A DNA stretch of 64,000 nt from Panulirus ornatus. Lineage: Eukaryota > Arthropoda > Malacostraca > Decapoda > Palinuridae. The stretch is from contig NC_092230.1 in NCBI RefSeq assembly GCF_036320965.1, forward strand, positions 49,474,594-49,538,593. The letters are read 5' to 3'. Positions 46,200-57,709 of the stretch are shown here, in pieces; the stretch's first letter is position 1; each line of letters begins with the position of its first letter. The notes under the pieces are model-generated. The model was not told the DNA's origin and did not search any database. It worked only from the letters and a program-made list of their open reading frames with translations. Position numbers and translations under genes: made by a program.

Positions 46200-48827
46200 A
46201 CAAATGATAACATGGCCTACCTCAATTGTATTACCAGATAAAGGGGTGGGATGGGGGGCTCCTGCACTATGCTAGCCTGTGGCTTGGGAAACCTAGATTT
46301 AGAAAAAATTATTTCCAGAAAAGAGTATGTTTGTATGCACTTGATCCACCCACTGAAAATAGGATTAGAGAGAACGATAATAGAAAGCTGTGGTTAAAAC
46401 TATCTGCAATCTTTCCTTTATTTACTTAATTTTACAATTCAAGACAAAACTGAATTGTTGTTCTACTTATCACAGTGTCACTGCCTGCCATCCTGAATAA
46501 TAACTAAAATCTAACTAATCAGATCCACTATGAATTAATCACATTTGGTATCAGTTTACTTTTTCAAATAATGATACAAAAATGATGTCACTTGGTTGTT
46601 GAGAAAAAAAAAACCTAAGGCACTAGACACTAACATTTTCATTAATTTGCTTTTGGTGTCCTGAAGATAATACAACCTTCCACTCCTGTAAATTTATTTT
46701 CTCTCCCATTGTCTTGCTTTAACTTCCTTACATTTGGATTTACAAATGACTTCTCCTATCTTTATATAAAACTCCAGTGGCTCTTGAATCCACCATTCAA
46801 TTTGATTAACATACTTTAAATCTCATATTTACCGACTCATGGTAGTCTGATCCAATCCCATGTTATAAAAACAGCCATGTTTCTCTTTAAAAAACTGGAA
46901 GTCTTGTGAAACTGACATATTATTTTTTGAACAGTTATTTCAATCACAGAAAGGAGTGATTCTTCCTTTCCTAAATTAGTATTCTCAAGCTTGTGGAGGC
47001 TCAAAATAAAACTTCAACAGCTTGAGAAATCAATATACTGTAATACTTATCAACTCACATTCTGCCTTCAAAATCTGACTCAGTTCCTCTATGCCACAAT
47101 ATGGTTCTCATTCTCATTTACAGATATAAATTCAGTGTCTGATTCATGAACCCGGCTGCTTGTCTGCTGCCTCCACCAGCAGCTATGCAGTGAAGAACTT
47201 TTCAAGCCACAGCATCATATTATTACTGTTTAGTCATTAGCAGCTTGTGGCCAGACACTGATGCAGCTTTCCCTCCAGTGCTAAACTTTGGAACTCTTTA
47301 TCATCATACGTCTTTCCAAACCAGTATAACCTATCCTGTTTTAAAAGGTAAATTTTCTTAAGCCACACTTTTAGAATATTAATCTTCCTCTCTCTCTTTT
47401 TCCCCCCTTTTTATTTATAGCCTAAACTGTTATGACTTCTTACATAACAGAAACTTATAACAAACAGCATATTGTAACCTGTACATTTCCAAATTGTCAG
47501 TGAGGTAAATGATACAAGTAAAAGGGGTGAAAATAAAATAACACGAGAATGAGATGACATTTACATTCTTCGAAGATGATGACTCTGTATATACATATTA
47601 CGACTACACTAAATCTAACCAATTAAAGTACAGCCTCTCCTTTCCAAGGCCTAGAAAACCCCACAGGAGTCAGTGATACTATAGATAAAAATAAAGAGTG
47701 AAAATAAAATAACTGACAAGAATGAGATAACATTCAGTCTTCGAAGGTAATGATTACATATATATTTCAACTCAACTAAAGCAAACCTACCCTTAAAATA
47801 CAGCCTCATCTTTTCATGGCCTTGAGAACCCCACAGGAGTCAGTGTGGTTCTACAGATTTCATAATTATTTTCTAACCTAAAAACATAATTAAGTGGTAT
47901 GGATAGGATAATATCCAGTTGCCTTTCACTTCCTAACTCATGATGAGTTGGTACCCACTCTCAGTTGGGCTGATGGGGATCCCATACAATCAAGTCAGAA
48001 GCTTGGTTTGTTATGAAAAATACAGGACTCCCAGACAGTACCATCACATGATGCCTCACAATTTGAAAGTTAAAGTAAACAATTACCACTGATTCCATGA
48101 AAGAGTTAAACGAACAATACCTGATTCGCAAGACCATACTCATAGTATCTGAACAATACCACTACCACTCTCAGTGTGCTAATGAGACATCTGACTCACT
48201 AACAAAAAATTCTGCTTTAATTTTCCCACCAAAGAAATCTGAGTTCTGTCGTGAAGCTTTCACTACTACTACCTTAGCTATGATAATATTCATCACGTAT
48301 CAAGAGATTATTCTTATACACAATTTTCATCATCATTTACTTGCCAGACTAAAGCATTCAAGACTTTGAAGACTACAAAAAATTAGGTGTCAAAAACAGC
48401 CACATACTGCAATAAATCTGAAAACAGAAATCCTTGGTATGAAGTCATAATTTGTAAGAAACAAAAACAATTGTGAATTGTGCAAGGCAATGAAGAATGC
48501 CACCTACATTATGAGCTGATTTGTTTTGGCTTGAATATACAGAATTTTTAAATTGACCTACCTTATTCACATTTTATCACAGTGCAAGGAAGGTCTGTAC
48601 GCAGCGATGAGAACATCTCATCATAAACAAATTATAATTTTGCAACTTACAGAGTAACCAATTGAATAAATCTATAAGATAAAAAAGCCACTCAAAGCAA
48701 TTACTCTTCTACATCAGACACAAAAATCAGCAAGTTTGCATTTTCTATTTTAAAAAAATACAAGGATAAATTTCTAAGACTGTATGCACTACATAACTTT
48801 CTATAATGAATTTTTTTAAGAAAACTC
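46200..48827 (-). other. Repeat-poor AT-rich block, probable long 3' UTR
   Basis: About 2.6 kb with almost no microsatellite, strikingly unlike the rest of the window, and no coding signal. It lies directly downstream of the candidate terminal exon at 48828-49021. On the minus strand AATAAA signals occur near 47.41, 46.69 and 46.42 kb. The 3' UTR reading is inference. Confidence 0.35.
47529..47862. repeat. ~169-bp diverged tandem duplication
   Basis: GAAAATAAAATAACACGAGA through CCCACAGGAGTCAGTG recurs once, starting about 169 bp later, with scattered substitutions and small indels. Confidence 0.85.
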
Positions 48828-49021
48828 TTAAATACTTTCATTTATGTGACCTACACACAACAACCAGTTTACGTTGAAAGAAACTATCACAGTAGCGACA
48901 TTGTCAATTCTATTGCTGATGTCACCTGGAATGGCCAGTTTGCCACATTTTGTTTTCTTACTATTCCAACTATCCAGAGAGTCAAATGAAAACATGAAGG
49001 GTTCGCATATGCACTCCCTTA
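48828..49021 (-). CDS. Candidate terminal exon, unknown product
   Basis: The minus strand has a good acceptor (CTTGATTGTGGTGATGCTTCAG) followed by a 64-codon frame to TAA. It includes RECICEPFMFSFDSLDSW, SKKTKCGKLAIPGDISNR, IDNVATVIVSF and NVNWLLCVGH. The entry phase is two nucleotides. An alternative end is a possible donor at AAC followed by GTAAAC. The spacing of CGKLAIPGDIS and the following VATVIVSF is faintly like a beta-strand-rich secreted fold, but I cannot assign a family. The adjacent repeat-poor block fits its 3' UTR. It may belong to the same gene as the minus-strand exon at 59.8 kb, although the phases require at least one further exon between them. Confidence 0.4.
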
Positions 49022-49534
49022 CTGAAGCATCACCACAATCAAGAGGCATAAGCAAAATAAGTGGAAAATGTTGAGTTTAGGGGGTTCAAATTTATTACTG
49101 GTGTGTTTTCATCAAGATTATAAATTATGTTTACCAATACTGCTCCACTCCACTACTGAAAAAGGAAACACTTCTTGTAGATGTACAATCCCTCACTTGA
49201 ACCAACTTCGCCTGGCAATATGTGGGGTTGAAAAAATACTGTAAATGCATTAATTTACTGTGAATACACTATTTGGTTATTATCCACTTCAGCTACACAT
49301 CAAAACTAGTTATGGTTATTAAGTAGTTTTATTTGGCAATGGCAGTATAGTATTTACAGAAAAGAATTAAAGTGACAGAACATCATTTGGAGAACACTAC
49401 TGCACGCTATTATAATCCATGATATCAAATACTATAGACATGAGTGTTTGTCTTAGGTAATGAATATCCGGGAAAGAAATACAGGAAGGGAGGATTTCCA
49501 GCTACCCGCCCCTGCCCCTCTTAGTCACCTTCAG

Positions 49535-50458
49535 GAAGCAACGAAGAATGTGTGGAAGGAGAGAATGTTATATTGGAGAGCAAAAACAGGTATGTTTGAA
49601 GGAACAGTAGTTCCAACAATATCATATGGTAGCAAGGAAGGGGCTATAGATAGGGTTGTGCAGAGGAGAGTGGATGTGTTGGAAATGAAATGTTTGAGGA
49701 CTATGTGGTGTGAGGTGGTATGATCAAGTAAGTAATGAAAGGGTAATAGGGATGGGTAGAAATAAAAGGTGTGTGGTTGACAGAGAAGAGGAGGGTGTGT
49801 TGAAATGATTTGGACATATAGAGAGAATGGTGAGGAAAAATTCACAAAGAGGATATATGTATCAGAAGTGGAGGGAACAAGGAGAAGTGGGGGACCAAAT
49901 TGGAGGTAGAAGTATGGAGTGAAAAAGATTTTGAGCAATCAGGACCTAAACATACAGGAGGGTGAGAGGCATGCAAGAAACAGAATGAATTGGAATGATG
50001 TGGTAACTGGGGTCAACATGCTGTCAAAGGACTGAACCATAGCATGTGAAGCATCTGAGGTAAACTATGGAAAGGTCTATGGGGCCTGGTGGTTTTGGTG
50101 CTTTACACATGACAGCTTGAGACCGAGTGTGAAGGAATGTGGCCTTTTTTGTCCGTTTTCCTGGACTACCTCGCTGAGGTGGGAAGTACCGATGCTGTTT
50201 CCTGTGGGGCAGGGTAGCAACAAAAATGGATGAAGGCAAGCAAGTAGGAATATGTACATGTGTATATATGTATATGTCTGTGTATGTATATGTATGTATA
50301 TGTTGATATGCATATGTATCATATGTGCATTTGTGGGCATTTACGTATACACATGTGTATATGAGTGGATGGGCCATTCTTTGTCTGTTTCCTGGCACTA
50401 CCTCACTGATACGGGAAACAGCAATTAAGTATAATAAATAAATAAATGAATATTATTA
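49535..50458 (+). mobile_element. Diverged LINE family A copy with long 3' tail
   Basis: From ATNVWKERMLYWRAKTGMFE on, the C-terminal ORF is recognisable but broken by frameshifts and stops. The 3' tail is the long type and contains two copies of the terminal module: TTTCCTGGACTACCTCGCTG (50.16 kb) and TTTCCTGGCACTACCTCACT (50.39 kb). It ends in (AAAT)n next to the start of the following LINE copy. Confidence 0.82.
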
Positions 50459-51782
50459 AGCAAATGGATTTGTATGTAGCATTTATGGATCTGGAGAAGG
50501 CATATGATAGAGTTGATAGAGATGCTCTGTGGAAGGTATTAAGAATATATGGTGTGGGAGGCAAGTTGTTAGAAGCAGTGAAAAGTTTTTATCGAGGATG
50601 TAAGGCATGTGTACGTGTAGGAAGAGAGGAAAGTGATTGGTTCTCAGTGAATGTAGGTTTGCGGCAGGGGTGTGTGATGTCTCCATGGTTTGTTTAATTT
50701 GTTTATGGATGGGGTTGTTAGGGAGGTGAATGCAAGAGTTTTGGAAAGAGGGGCAAGTATGAAGTCTGTTGGGGATGAGAGAGCTTGGGAAGTGAGTCAG
50801 TTGTTGTTCGCTGATGATACAGCGCTGGTGGCTGATTCATGTGAGAAATGCAGAAGCTGGTGACTGAGTTTGGTAAAGTGTGTGAAAGAAGAAAGTTAAG
50901 AGTAAATGTGAATAAGATTAAGGTTATTAGGTACAGTAGGGTTGAGGGTCAAGTCAATTGGGAGGTGAGTTTGAATGGAGACAAACTGGAGGAAGTGAAG
51001 TGTTTTAGATATCTGGGAGTGGATCTGGCAGCGGATGGAACCATGGAAGCGGAAGTGGATCATAGGGTGGGGGAGGGGGCGAAAATTCTGGGAGCCTTGA
51101 AGAATGTGTGGAAGTCGAGAACATTATCTCGGAAAGCAAAAATGGGTATGTTTGAAGGAATAGTGGTTCCAACAATGTTGTATGGTTGCGAGGCGTGGGC
51201 TATGGATAGAGTTGTGCGCAGGAGGATGGATGTGCTGGAAATGAGATGTTTGAGGACAATGTGTGGTGTGAGGTGGTTTGATCGAGTAAGTAACGTAAGG
51301 GTAAGAGAGATGTGTGGAAATAAAAAGAGCGTGGTTGAGAGAGCAGAAGAGGGTGTTTTGAAATGATTTGGGCACATGGAGAGAATGAGTGAGGAAAGAT
51401 TGACCAAGAGGATATATGTGTCGGAGGTGGAGGGAACGAGGAGAATAGGGAGACCAAATTGGAGGTGGAAAGATGGAGTGAAAAAGATTTTGTGTGATCG
51501 GGTCCTGAACATGCAGGAGGGTGAAAGGAGGGCAAGGAATAGAGTGAATTGGAGCGATGTGGTATACCGGGGTTGACGTGCTGTCAGTGGATTGAATCAA
51601 GGCATGTGAAGCGTCTGGGGTAAACCATGGAAAGCTGTGTAGGTATGTATATTTGCGTGTGTGGACGTATGTATATACATGTGTATGGGGGTGGGTTGGG
51701 CCATTTCTTTCGTCTGTTTCCTTGCGCTACCTCGCAAACGCGGGAGACAGCGACAAAGCAAAAAAAAAAAAAAAAAAAAAAA
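50459..51782 (+). mobile_element. LINE family A copy with reverse-transcriptase domain (pseudogene)
   Basis: The most informative forward copy. RT motifs in order: AFMDLEKAYDRVDRDALWKV (motif A region), VGLRQGCVMSP (motif B), LLFADDTALVADS (motif C, FADD intact; it starts in another frame), KVIRYSRVEG, KCFRYLGVDLAADGTMEAEV (thumb), then the LYGCEAWAMD and GRPNWRWKDGV C-terminus and VVYRG-stop. Defects: an extra T near 50689 shifts the frame, one base is lost near 50850, and TGG to TGA at 51364 truncates the C-terminal part. The short-type 3' tail and A-run end at 51782. The endonuclease domain is missing; the copy begins at AGCAAATGGATTTG. Confidence 0.88.
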
Positions 51783-52160
51783 TATTATCATAATACTCTG
51801 TTGCTGTCTCCTGCGTTAGCGAGGTAGCGCAAGGAAACACATGAAAGAATAGCCCAACCCACCCACACAAGCACATACACATACCTATACATTTTCACAT
51901 ATACATACACATACATACACAGACATATACATATATGAACATGTACACAATCATACTTGCCCCCATCCATTCATCATCCCATCGCCACCCTACCACACAT
52001 GAAATGGCACCCCCCCCTCCCCCTGCACATGTGCATGGGGTAGCACCAAGAAAAGACAACAAAGGCCACATTCATTCACACTCAGTCTCAATTATCATAC
52101 TTAACTGCTGTTTCCCGCGTCAGCAAGGTAGCGCCAGGAAACTAATGAAGAATGGCCCAT
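51783..52160 (-). mobile_element. LINE family A long-type 3' tail (minus)
   Basis: Minus-strand tail with both terminal modules (plus-strand TCTCCTGCGTTAGCGAGGTA at 51.81 kb and TTTCCCGCGTCAGCAAGGTA at 52.11 kb) separated by the TA/CA-rich spacer. It starts exactly where the plus-strand copy's A-run ends, giving a tail-to-tail junction. Confidence 0.75.
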
Positions 52161-52244
52161 CCACTCATATACACATACATATACATAAATGCCTATATAC
52201 ACACATATACATACATATACATATCAACATTATTAATATTATCA

Positions 52245-53290
52245 TTATACTTAGTCGCTGTCTCCCAAGTTAGCAAAGTAGCGCAAGGAAACAGACGAAA
52301 GAATGGCCCAACCTACCCACATACACATGTATATACATAAACGCCCACACAAGCACATATACATACCTATACATTTCAATGTATACATACACAGGCATAT
52401 ACATACATACACATGTACATATTCATACTTGCTGCCTTCAGCCATTCCCACCGCCACCCCACCACACATGAAATGACACCCCACTCCCCCCGTGCGCATG
52501 AGGTAGCGCTAGGAAAAGACAACAAAGGCCACATTCGTTCACACTCAGTCTCTAGCTCTCATGTGTAATGCGCTGAAACCACAGCTCCCTTTCCACATCC
52601 AGGCCCCACAAAACTTTCCATAGTTTACCCCAGACGCTTCACATGCCCTTGTTCAATCCATTGACAGCACATTGACCCCGGTATACCACATCATTCCAAT
52701 CCACTCTATTCCTTGCACACCTTTCACCCTCCTGTATGTTCAGGCCCTGATCGCTCAAAATCTTTTTAACTCCATCCTTCCACCTCCAATTTGGTCTCCC
52801 ACTTCTCCTCATTCCCTCCACCTCTGACACATACATCCTCTTTATCAATCTTTCCTCACTTATTCTCTCCATGTGACCAAATCATTTCAATACACCCTCT
52901 TTTGCTCTCTCAACCACACTCTTTCTATTACCACACATCTCTCTTACCCTTTCACTACTTACTTGATCAAACCACCTCACAATACATATTGCCCTCAAGC
53001 ATTTCATTTCCAACACATCCACCCACCTCCACACAACCCTATATACAGCCCAAGCCTTGCAACCGTATAACATTGCTGGAATCACTATTCCTTCAAACAT
53101 ATCCATTTTTGCTCTCCGAGATAACATTCTAACCTTCCATACATTCTTCAACGCTCCCAGAACCTTCGCCCCCTCCCCCACCATGACTCACTTCTGCTTC
53201 CATGGTTCCATATGCTGCTAAATCCACTCCCAGATATCAAAAACACTTCACTTCCTCCATTTCTTCTCCATTCAAACTTACCTCCCAATT
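52245..53290 (-). mobile_element. LINE family A copy, minus strand, diverged
   Basis: Reading on the minus strand from about 53.29 kb: MVGEGAKVLGALKNVWKVRM, LYGCKAWAVYRVV, SVVERAKEGVL, RMYVSEVEGMRRSGRPNWRW and LSDQGLNIQEGERCARNRVD, then a long-type 3' tail to 52245. Stops replace Trp in the SVLK-FGHMER region. The RT domain is absent. Confidence 0.83.
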
Positions 53291-53380
53291 TACTTGTCCC
53301 TCAACAGATATCTAAACACTTCACTTCCTCCAGTTTTTCTCCACTCAAACTTAACTCCCAATTTACTTGTCCCTCAACAC
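53210..53380. repeat. ~80-bp local duplication within LINE ORF
   Basis: The block AGATATCAAAAACACTTCAC...TTTACTTGTCCCTCAACA is repeated at 53307-53380 with few changes, duplicating the KCFRYLG-coding segment. Confidence 0.8.
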
Positions 53381-53384
53381 ATAC

Positions 53385-53815
53385 TTACATATACATACAT
53401 GCACACAGACATATACATATATATATGCATGTACATATTCATCCTTGCTTGCCTTCATCCATTCCTGGTGCTACCCAGCCCCACAGGAAACAGCATTGCC
53501 ACCCCCCACTTCAGTGGGGTAGCGCCAGGAAAACAGACAAAAAAGGCCACATTCGTTCACACTCAGTCTCTAGCTGTCATGTGTAATGCACCAAAACCAC
53601 AGTTCCCTATCCACATCCAGCCCCCATTAGTTTATTCATCTATCTATTATACTTGATCGCTGCTTCCTGTGTCATGAGGTAGTGCTAGGAAACAGGCAAA
53701 AAATGGCCCATCCAATCATATACACGCACATATATATACACATACATATGTTAATATGTACATGTATGCATATGGACGTTTATGTATATGAGTGGTGGGC
53801 CACTCCTAGTCTGCT
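53385..53815. mobile_element. LINE family A tail fragments, mixed orientation
   Basis: A minus-strand long-type tail (53385-53630) is followed by a second minus-strand terminal module (53636-53715, TGCTTCCTGTGTCATGAGGT) and then plus-strand-like tail sequence (TATGTATATGAGTGGTGGGC), a small inverted arrangement. Confidence 0.65.
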
Positions 53816-54207
53816 CCCAGCACCATGTATAGTTTCCAAAGGCAAAGCACTGCTAAGGTTTACTGTAGGTACAAGCATATGTTGCTCTAGGGGTAAAATC
53901 ATCATACATCTGGTTGCTGAGACTAGTGTCTCTAACACTGTGAGCAATAGCATTTTGCTTAAATGTACTCAGGCTATGTTGATGGAATGATGTTCCTTCT
54001 TTACTGTTCCCAGCAGCCACTTCATTTTGGGAATTTCACTTCTAAGGATAAGAAAGCCTGGATTCTCAATTGCAAGCATGAATATATGGACACATGAAAT
54101 TTCTAAGCACACTGGGTGCTCAGAATGCATGATCAGATAACTGCTTCCTGCAACACCCTATCAGTACCTCATTTCATTCAGATCAAGACCCCCATGGATC
54201 CAAAACA

Positions 54208-54512
54208 AGGATTGCTGTTTCCCACATTAGTAAGGTAGCACCAGGAACAAATGAAAAAAGGCTGCATCCGCTCACAACCATTGTCTAGTTGTCAAGTGTT
54301 ATGCACCAAAACTGCAGCTCCCTAGCCACATCCAGGCCCCACAGTCTTTTCCATGATTTACCCTGTACAATTCACATGAGCTGGTTCAGTCCACTGAGTG
54401 CATGTCAACCCCTGTATAACACACTGTTCCAATTTGCTCTATCCTGTTCATGCCCCTCACTCTCCTGCATGGTCAGGCCCCAATCTCTCAAAATCATTAT
54501 TTTTACCCCTGG
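54208..54512 (-). mobile_element. LINE family A 3' end fragment, minus strand, old
   Basis: Minus-strand order: C-terminus (TCAAAATCATT and CAGGCCCCAATC region), VVYRG-end equivalent at about 54.41 kb, then the tail to CCCACATTAGTAAGGTAGCA. Heavily mutated. Confidence 0.7.
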
Positions 54513-54957
54513 TTCCTGAAGCCCAAAGCTGTGCTACTTCCAGGAGCTGGGAAAGGTAGACTCCTTTGGAGTGAGAAGTTCTCTGATGAGTGTGCACTCC
54601 TAATATTATCACTGGGAGTATATATCCTCTGATGTAATTCCTTCACTCAGCAATAAGTAAGACAGATATTATGAAACTTATGTTAAAAAAAATCGGCTCA
54701 AAAAGCCAAATGACTGAGTACACATAAGTTTTTTACAAAAAAAATATGATGATTAAATAGCTGATAAATTTGAAGGCTACACAGATCCCACTGTTAAACA
54801 ACTTAACCCTTTTGTGACTCTAGCCATACTTGTATAATTCTGGGTTTTGTAAATCTAACCTTACTTTCATGAATTGACTCTTCCTGCCCACTTTAAAAAG
54901 AATGGTATGCTTTACCAGTATACAGGGGTGATTTATAACACAAGGAATTATAATTAG
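54513..54957. other. Unique DNA
   Basis: No repeat or coding signal recognised. Confidence 0.5.
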
Positions 54958-55315
54958 AATTGTGGATTGAGGGAGCTGTGGATTCAGTGCATTACACATG
55001 ACAGCTTGAGACTGAGTGTGAATGAATGTGACCTTTTTTGTCTGTTTTCCTGGCACTACCTCGCTGAACCAGGGGGAAGTGATGCTGCTTCCTATGGGGT
55101 GGGGCAGTGCAAGGAATAGATGAAAACAAGCAAGTATGACTATGTACAAGTGTATATATGTATATGTCTGTGTATGTGTATATGTTGTACATATATGTGC
55201 ATATGGGCATTTATGTATATACACATGTATATGAGTGGATGGGCCTTTCCTCATCTGTTTCCTGGTGCTACCTCACTGACGCGAGAAACGGTGATCCAGT
55301 ATAATAAATAAAAAT
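54958..55315 (+). mobile_element. LINE family A long-type 3' tail
   Basis: Tail-only copy with both terminal modules (CTGGCACTACCTCGCTGAAC at 55.05 kb, CTGGTGCTACCTCACTGACG at 55.26 kb) ending in (AATA)n. Confidence 0.78.
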
Positions 55316-55800
55316 GGATAATCTAAAAAAAAATCCTAGAGTGTCGATTACCCATAAAATACAGCAGGGTAATCTGGCCAAAGGTGTTGGGACTCTAGTT
55401 GCCTTTTCTTTCCACCATCTAAAGTAAACAGAGCACTTTAACTGTATAAAGATATAACCTTCCACAAACAACTACAATTATGACCAAGAAAGACTCCTGG
55501 TATCAGTGAATTAAATAACACAATAGGGGAAGCTGTGCCAAATTTATGTTTTCATAGCAACAAATATAATCAATATACCAATTTTTTTTCTTGGTATTAC
55601 CAGTATATGACTTTCTCTGTTATATAAGGCTCTTTCCTGGTAACCTACCTAAATCTTCCTGGCTCCATCCTTAGAGGGGTGATATACAGGCTCATTTGAG
55701 TCAGGTATTTCTTACTGCTGATAAGAGCATGATCCTGGTCCATATGGTGACTGCTGACTGATGATACCAATTCTCTGACCGTTATCCATCTCACTATCTA
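55316..55800. other. Unique AT-rich DNA
   Basis: No gene signal seen. Confidence 0.5.
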
Positions 55801-55803
55801 TCT

Positions 55804-56481
55804 CACTCTTTCATTACTTACTCAATCAAACCACCTCACACCACATATTGTCCTCAAACATCTCATTTCCAACACATCCACTTTCCTCCGCACAACCCTA
55901 TCTATCACCCATGCCTCACAACTATGTAACATTGTTGGAACCACTATTCCTTCAAACATACCCATTTTTGCTTTCCGAGATAACATTCTCGCCTTCCGCA
56001 CATTCTTCAACACTCCCAGAACCTTCGCCACCTTCCCTACCATGTGACTCACTTCCGCTTCCATGGTTCCATCCGCTGCCAAACCCATTCCTAGATATCT
56101 AAACCACTTTACTTCCTCCAGTTTTTCTCCATTCAAACTTTACTTGTCCCTCAACCCTACTGAACCTAATAACCTTGCTCTTATTCACATTTATTCTCAG
56201 CTTTCTTCTTTCACACACTTTGCCAAACCCAGTCACCAAATTCTGCAGTTTCTCACCCAAATCAGCCACCAGTGCTGTATCATCAGCAAACAACGATTGA
56301 CTCACTTCCCAAGCCCTCTCATCCCCAACAGACTGTATACTTGCCTCTCTCTCCAAAACTCTTGCATTCACCTCCTTAACAACCCCATCCATAAAGAAAT
56401 TAAACAACCATGGAGACATCACACACCCCTGCCGCAAACCGACATTCACTGGGAACCAATCACTTTCCTCTCTTCCTACTT

Positions 56482-56484
<3 letters not shown>
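55804..56484 (-). mobile_element. LINE family A copy, minus strand, 3'-truncated
   Basis: Minus-strand reading: VNVGLRQGCVMSPWLF, FMDGVVKEVNARVLE, SLFADDTALVADLGEKLQ (FADD intact), RRKLRINVNKSKVIRFSRVE, then MNGEKLEEVKWFRYLG and the GCEAWVIDRVV segment. The 3' half and tail are missing; the 5' edge passes into (CA)n at VREGREES-coding sequence. Confidence 0.85.

Positions 56485-56563
<79 letters not shown>
56485..56563. repeat. (CA)n followed by (TA)n
   Basis: (CA)n 56485-56518 and (TA)n 56519-56563 between two minus-strand LINE pieces. Confidence 0.96.
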
Positions 56564-56579
<16 letters not shown>

Positions 56580-57242
56580 GCTTTGTCGCTGTCTCCCGCG
56601 TTTGCGAGGTAGCGCAAGGAAACAGACGAAAGAAATGGCCCAACCCACCCCCATACACATGTATATACATACGTCCACACACGCAAATATACATACCTAC
56701 ACAGCTTTCCATGGTTTACCCCAGACGCTTCACATGCCTTGATTCAATCCACTGACAGCACGTCAACCCCGGTATACCACATCGCTCCAATTCACTCTAT
56801 TCCTTGCCCTCCTTTCACCCTCCTGCATGTTCAGGCCCTGATCACACAAAATCTTTTTCACTCCAACTTTCCACCTCCAATTTGGTCTCCCTCTTCTCCT
56901 CGTTCCCTCCACCTCCGACACATATATTCTCTTGGTCAATCTTTCCTCACTCATTCTCTCCATGTGCCCGAACCATTTCAAAACACCCTCTTCTGCTCTC
57001 TCAACCACGCTCTTTTTATTTCCACACATCTCTCTTACCCTTACGTTACTTACTCTATCAAACCACCTCACACCACACATTGTCCTCAAACATCTCATTT
57101 CCAGCACATCCATCCTCCTGCGCACAACTCTATCCATAGCCCACGCCTCGCAACCATACAACATTGTTGGAACCACTATTCCTTCAAACATACCCATTTT
57201 TGCTCTCCGAGATAATGTTCTCGACTTCCACACATTCTTCAA
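56564..57242 (-). mobile_element. 5'-truncated LINE family A copy, minus strand, open C-terminal ORF
   Basis: An uninterrupted 159-codon minus frame (57242 to 56763) begins KNVWKSRTLSRRAKMGMFEG and ends WSDVVYRG-stop, followed by the short-type tail and a T-run (A-run on the minus strand) at 56564-56579. Very close to the copies at 7.3, 25.3 and 51.2 kb. Confidence 0.87.
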
Positions 57243-57642
57243 GCAGTCTGTTGTGGATGAGAGGGCCTGGGAAGTGAATCAGTTGTCTCCTGATGATACA
57301 GCTAGTGGCTAATACGTATGAGAAACTGCAGAAGTTGGTGACTGGGTTTGGAAAGTGTGTGAAAATTGAGGTTAAATGTCATTAAGAGCAAGGTTATTAG
57401 GTTCAGTAGGGTTGAAGGAAGGTTAACCAGGATGTAACTTTGAATGGACAAAAATTGGAGGAAGTGAAGTGTTTTAGATATCTGGGAGTGGACTTAACAG
57501 CGAATGGAACCATGGAAGTGAAAGTATCGCAGGGTTGGGGAGGGGGCAAAGGTTCTGGGAGCGATGAAGAATGTGTGGAAGGACAGGAGGTTATCTCCGA
57601 GAGAAAAAATGGGTATGTTTGAAGGAATAATATTTCCAACAA
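57243..57642 (+). mobile_element. LINE family A ORF fragment, plus strand
   Basis: Plus-strand RT/thumb segment starting SVVDERAWEVNQLSPDDTA (FADD region damaged), continuing through NGQKLEEVKCFRYLGVDLTA to EECVEGQ and GMFEGIIFPTMLY, where it runs directly into (TA)n. It is inverted relative to the copies on both sides. Confidence 0.8.
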
Positions 57643-57644
57643 TG

Positions 57645-57709
<65 letters not shown>

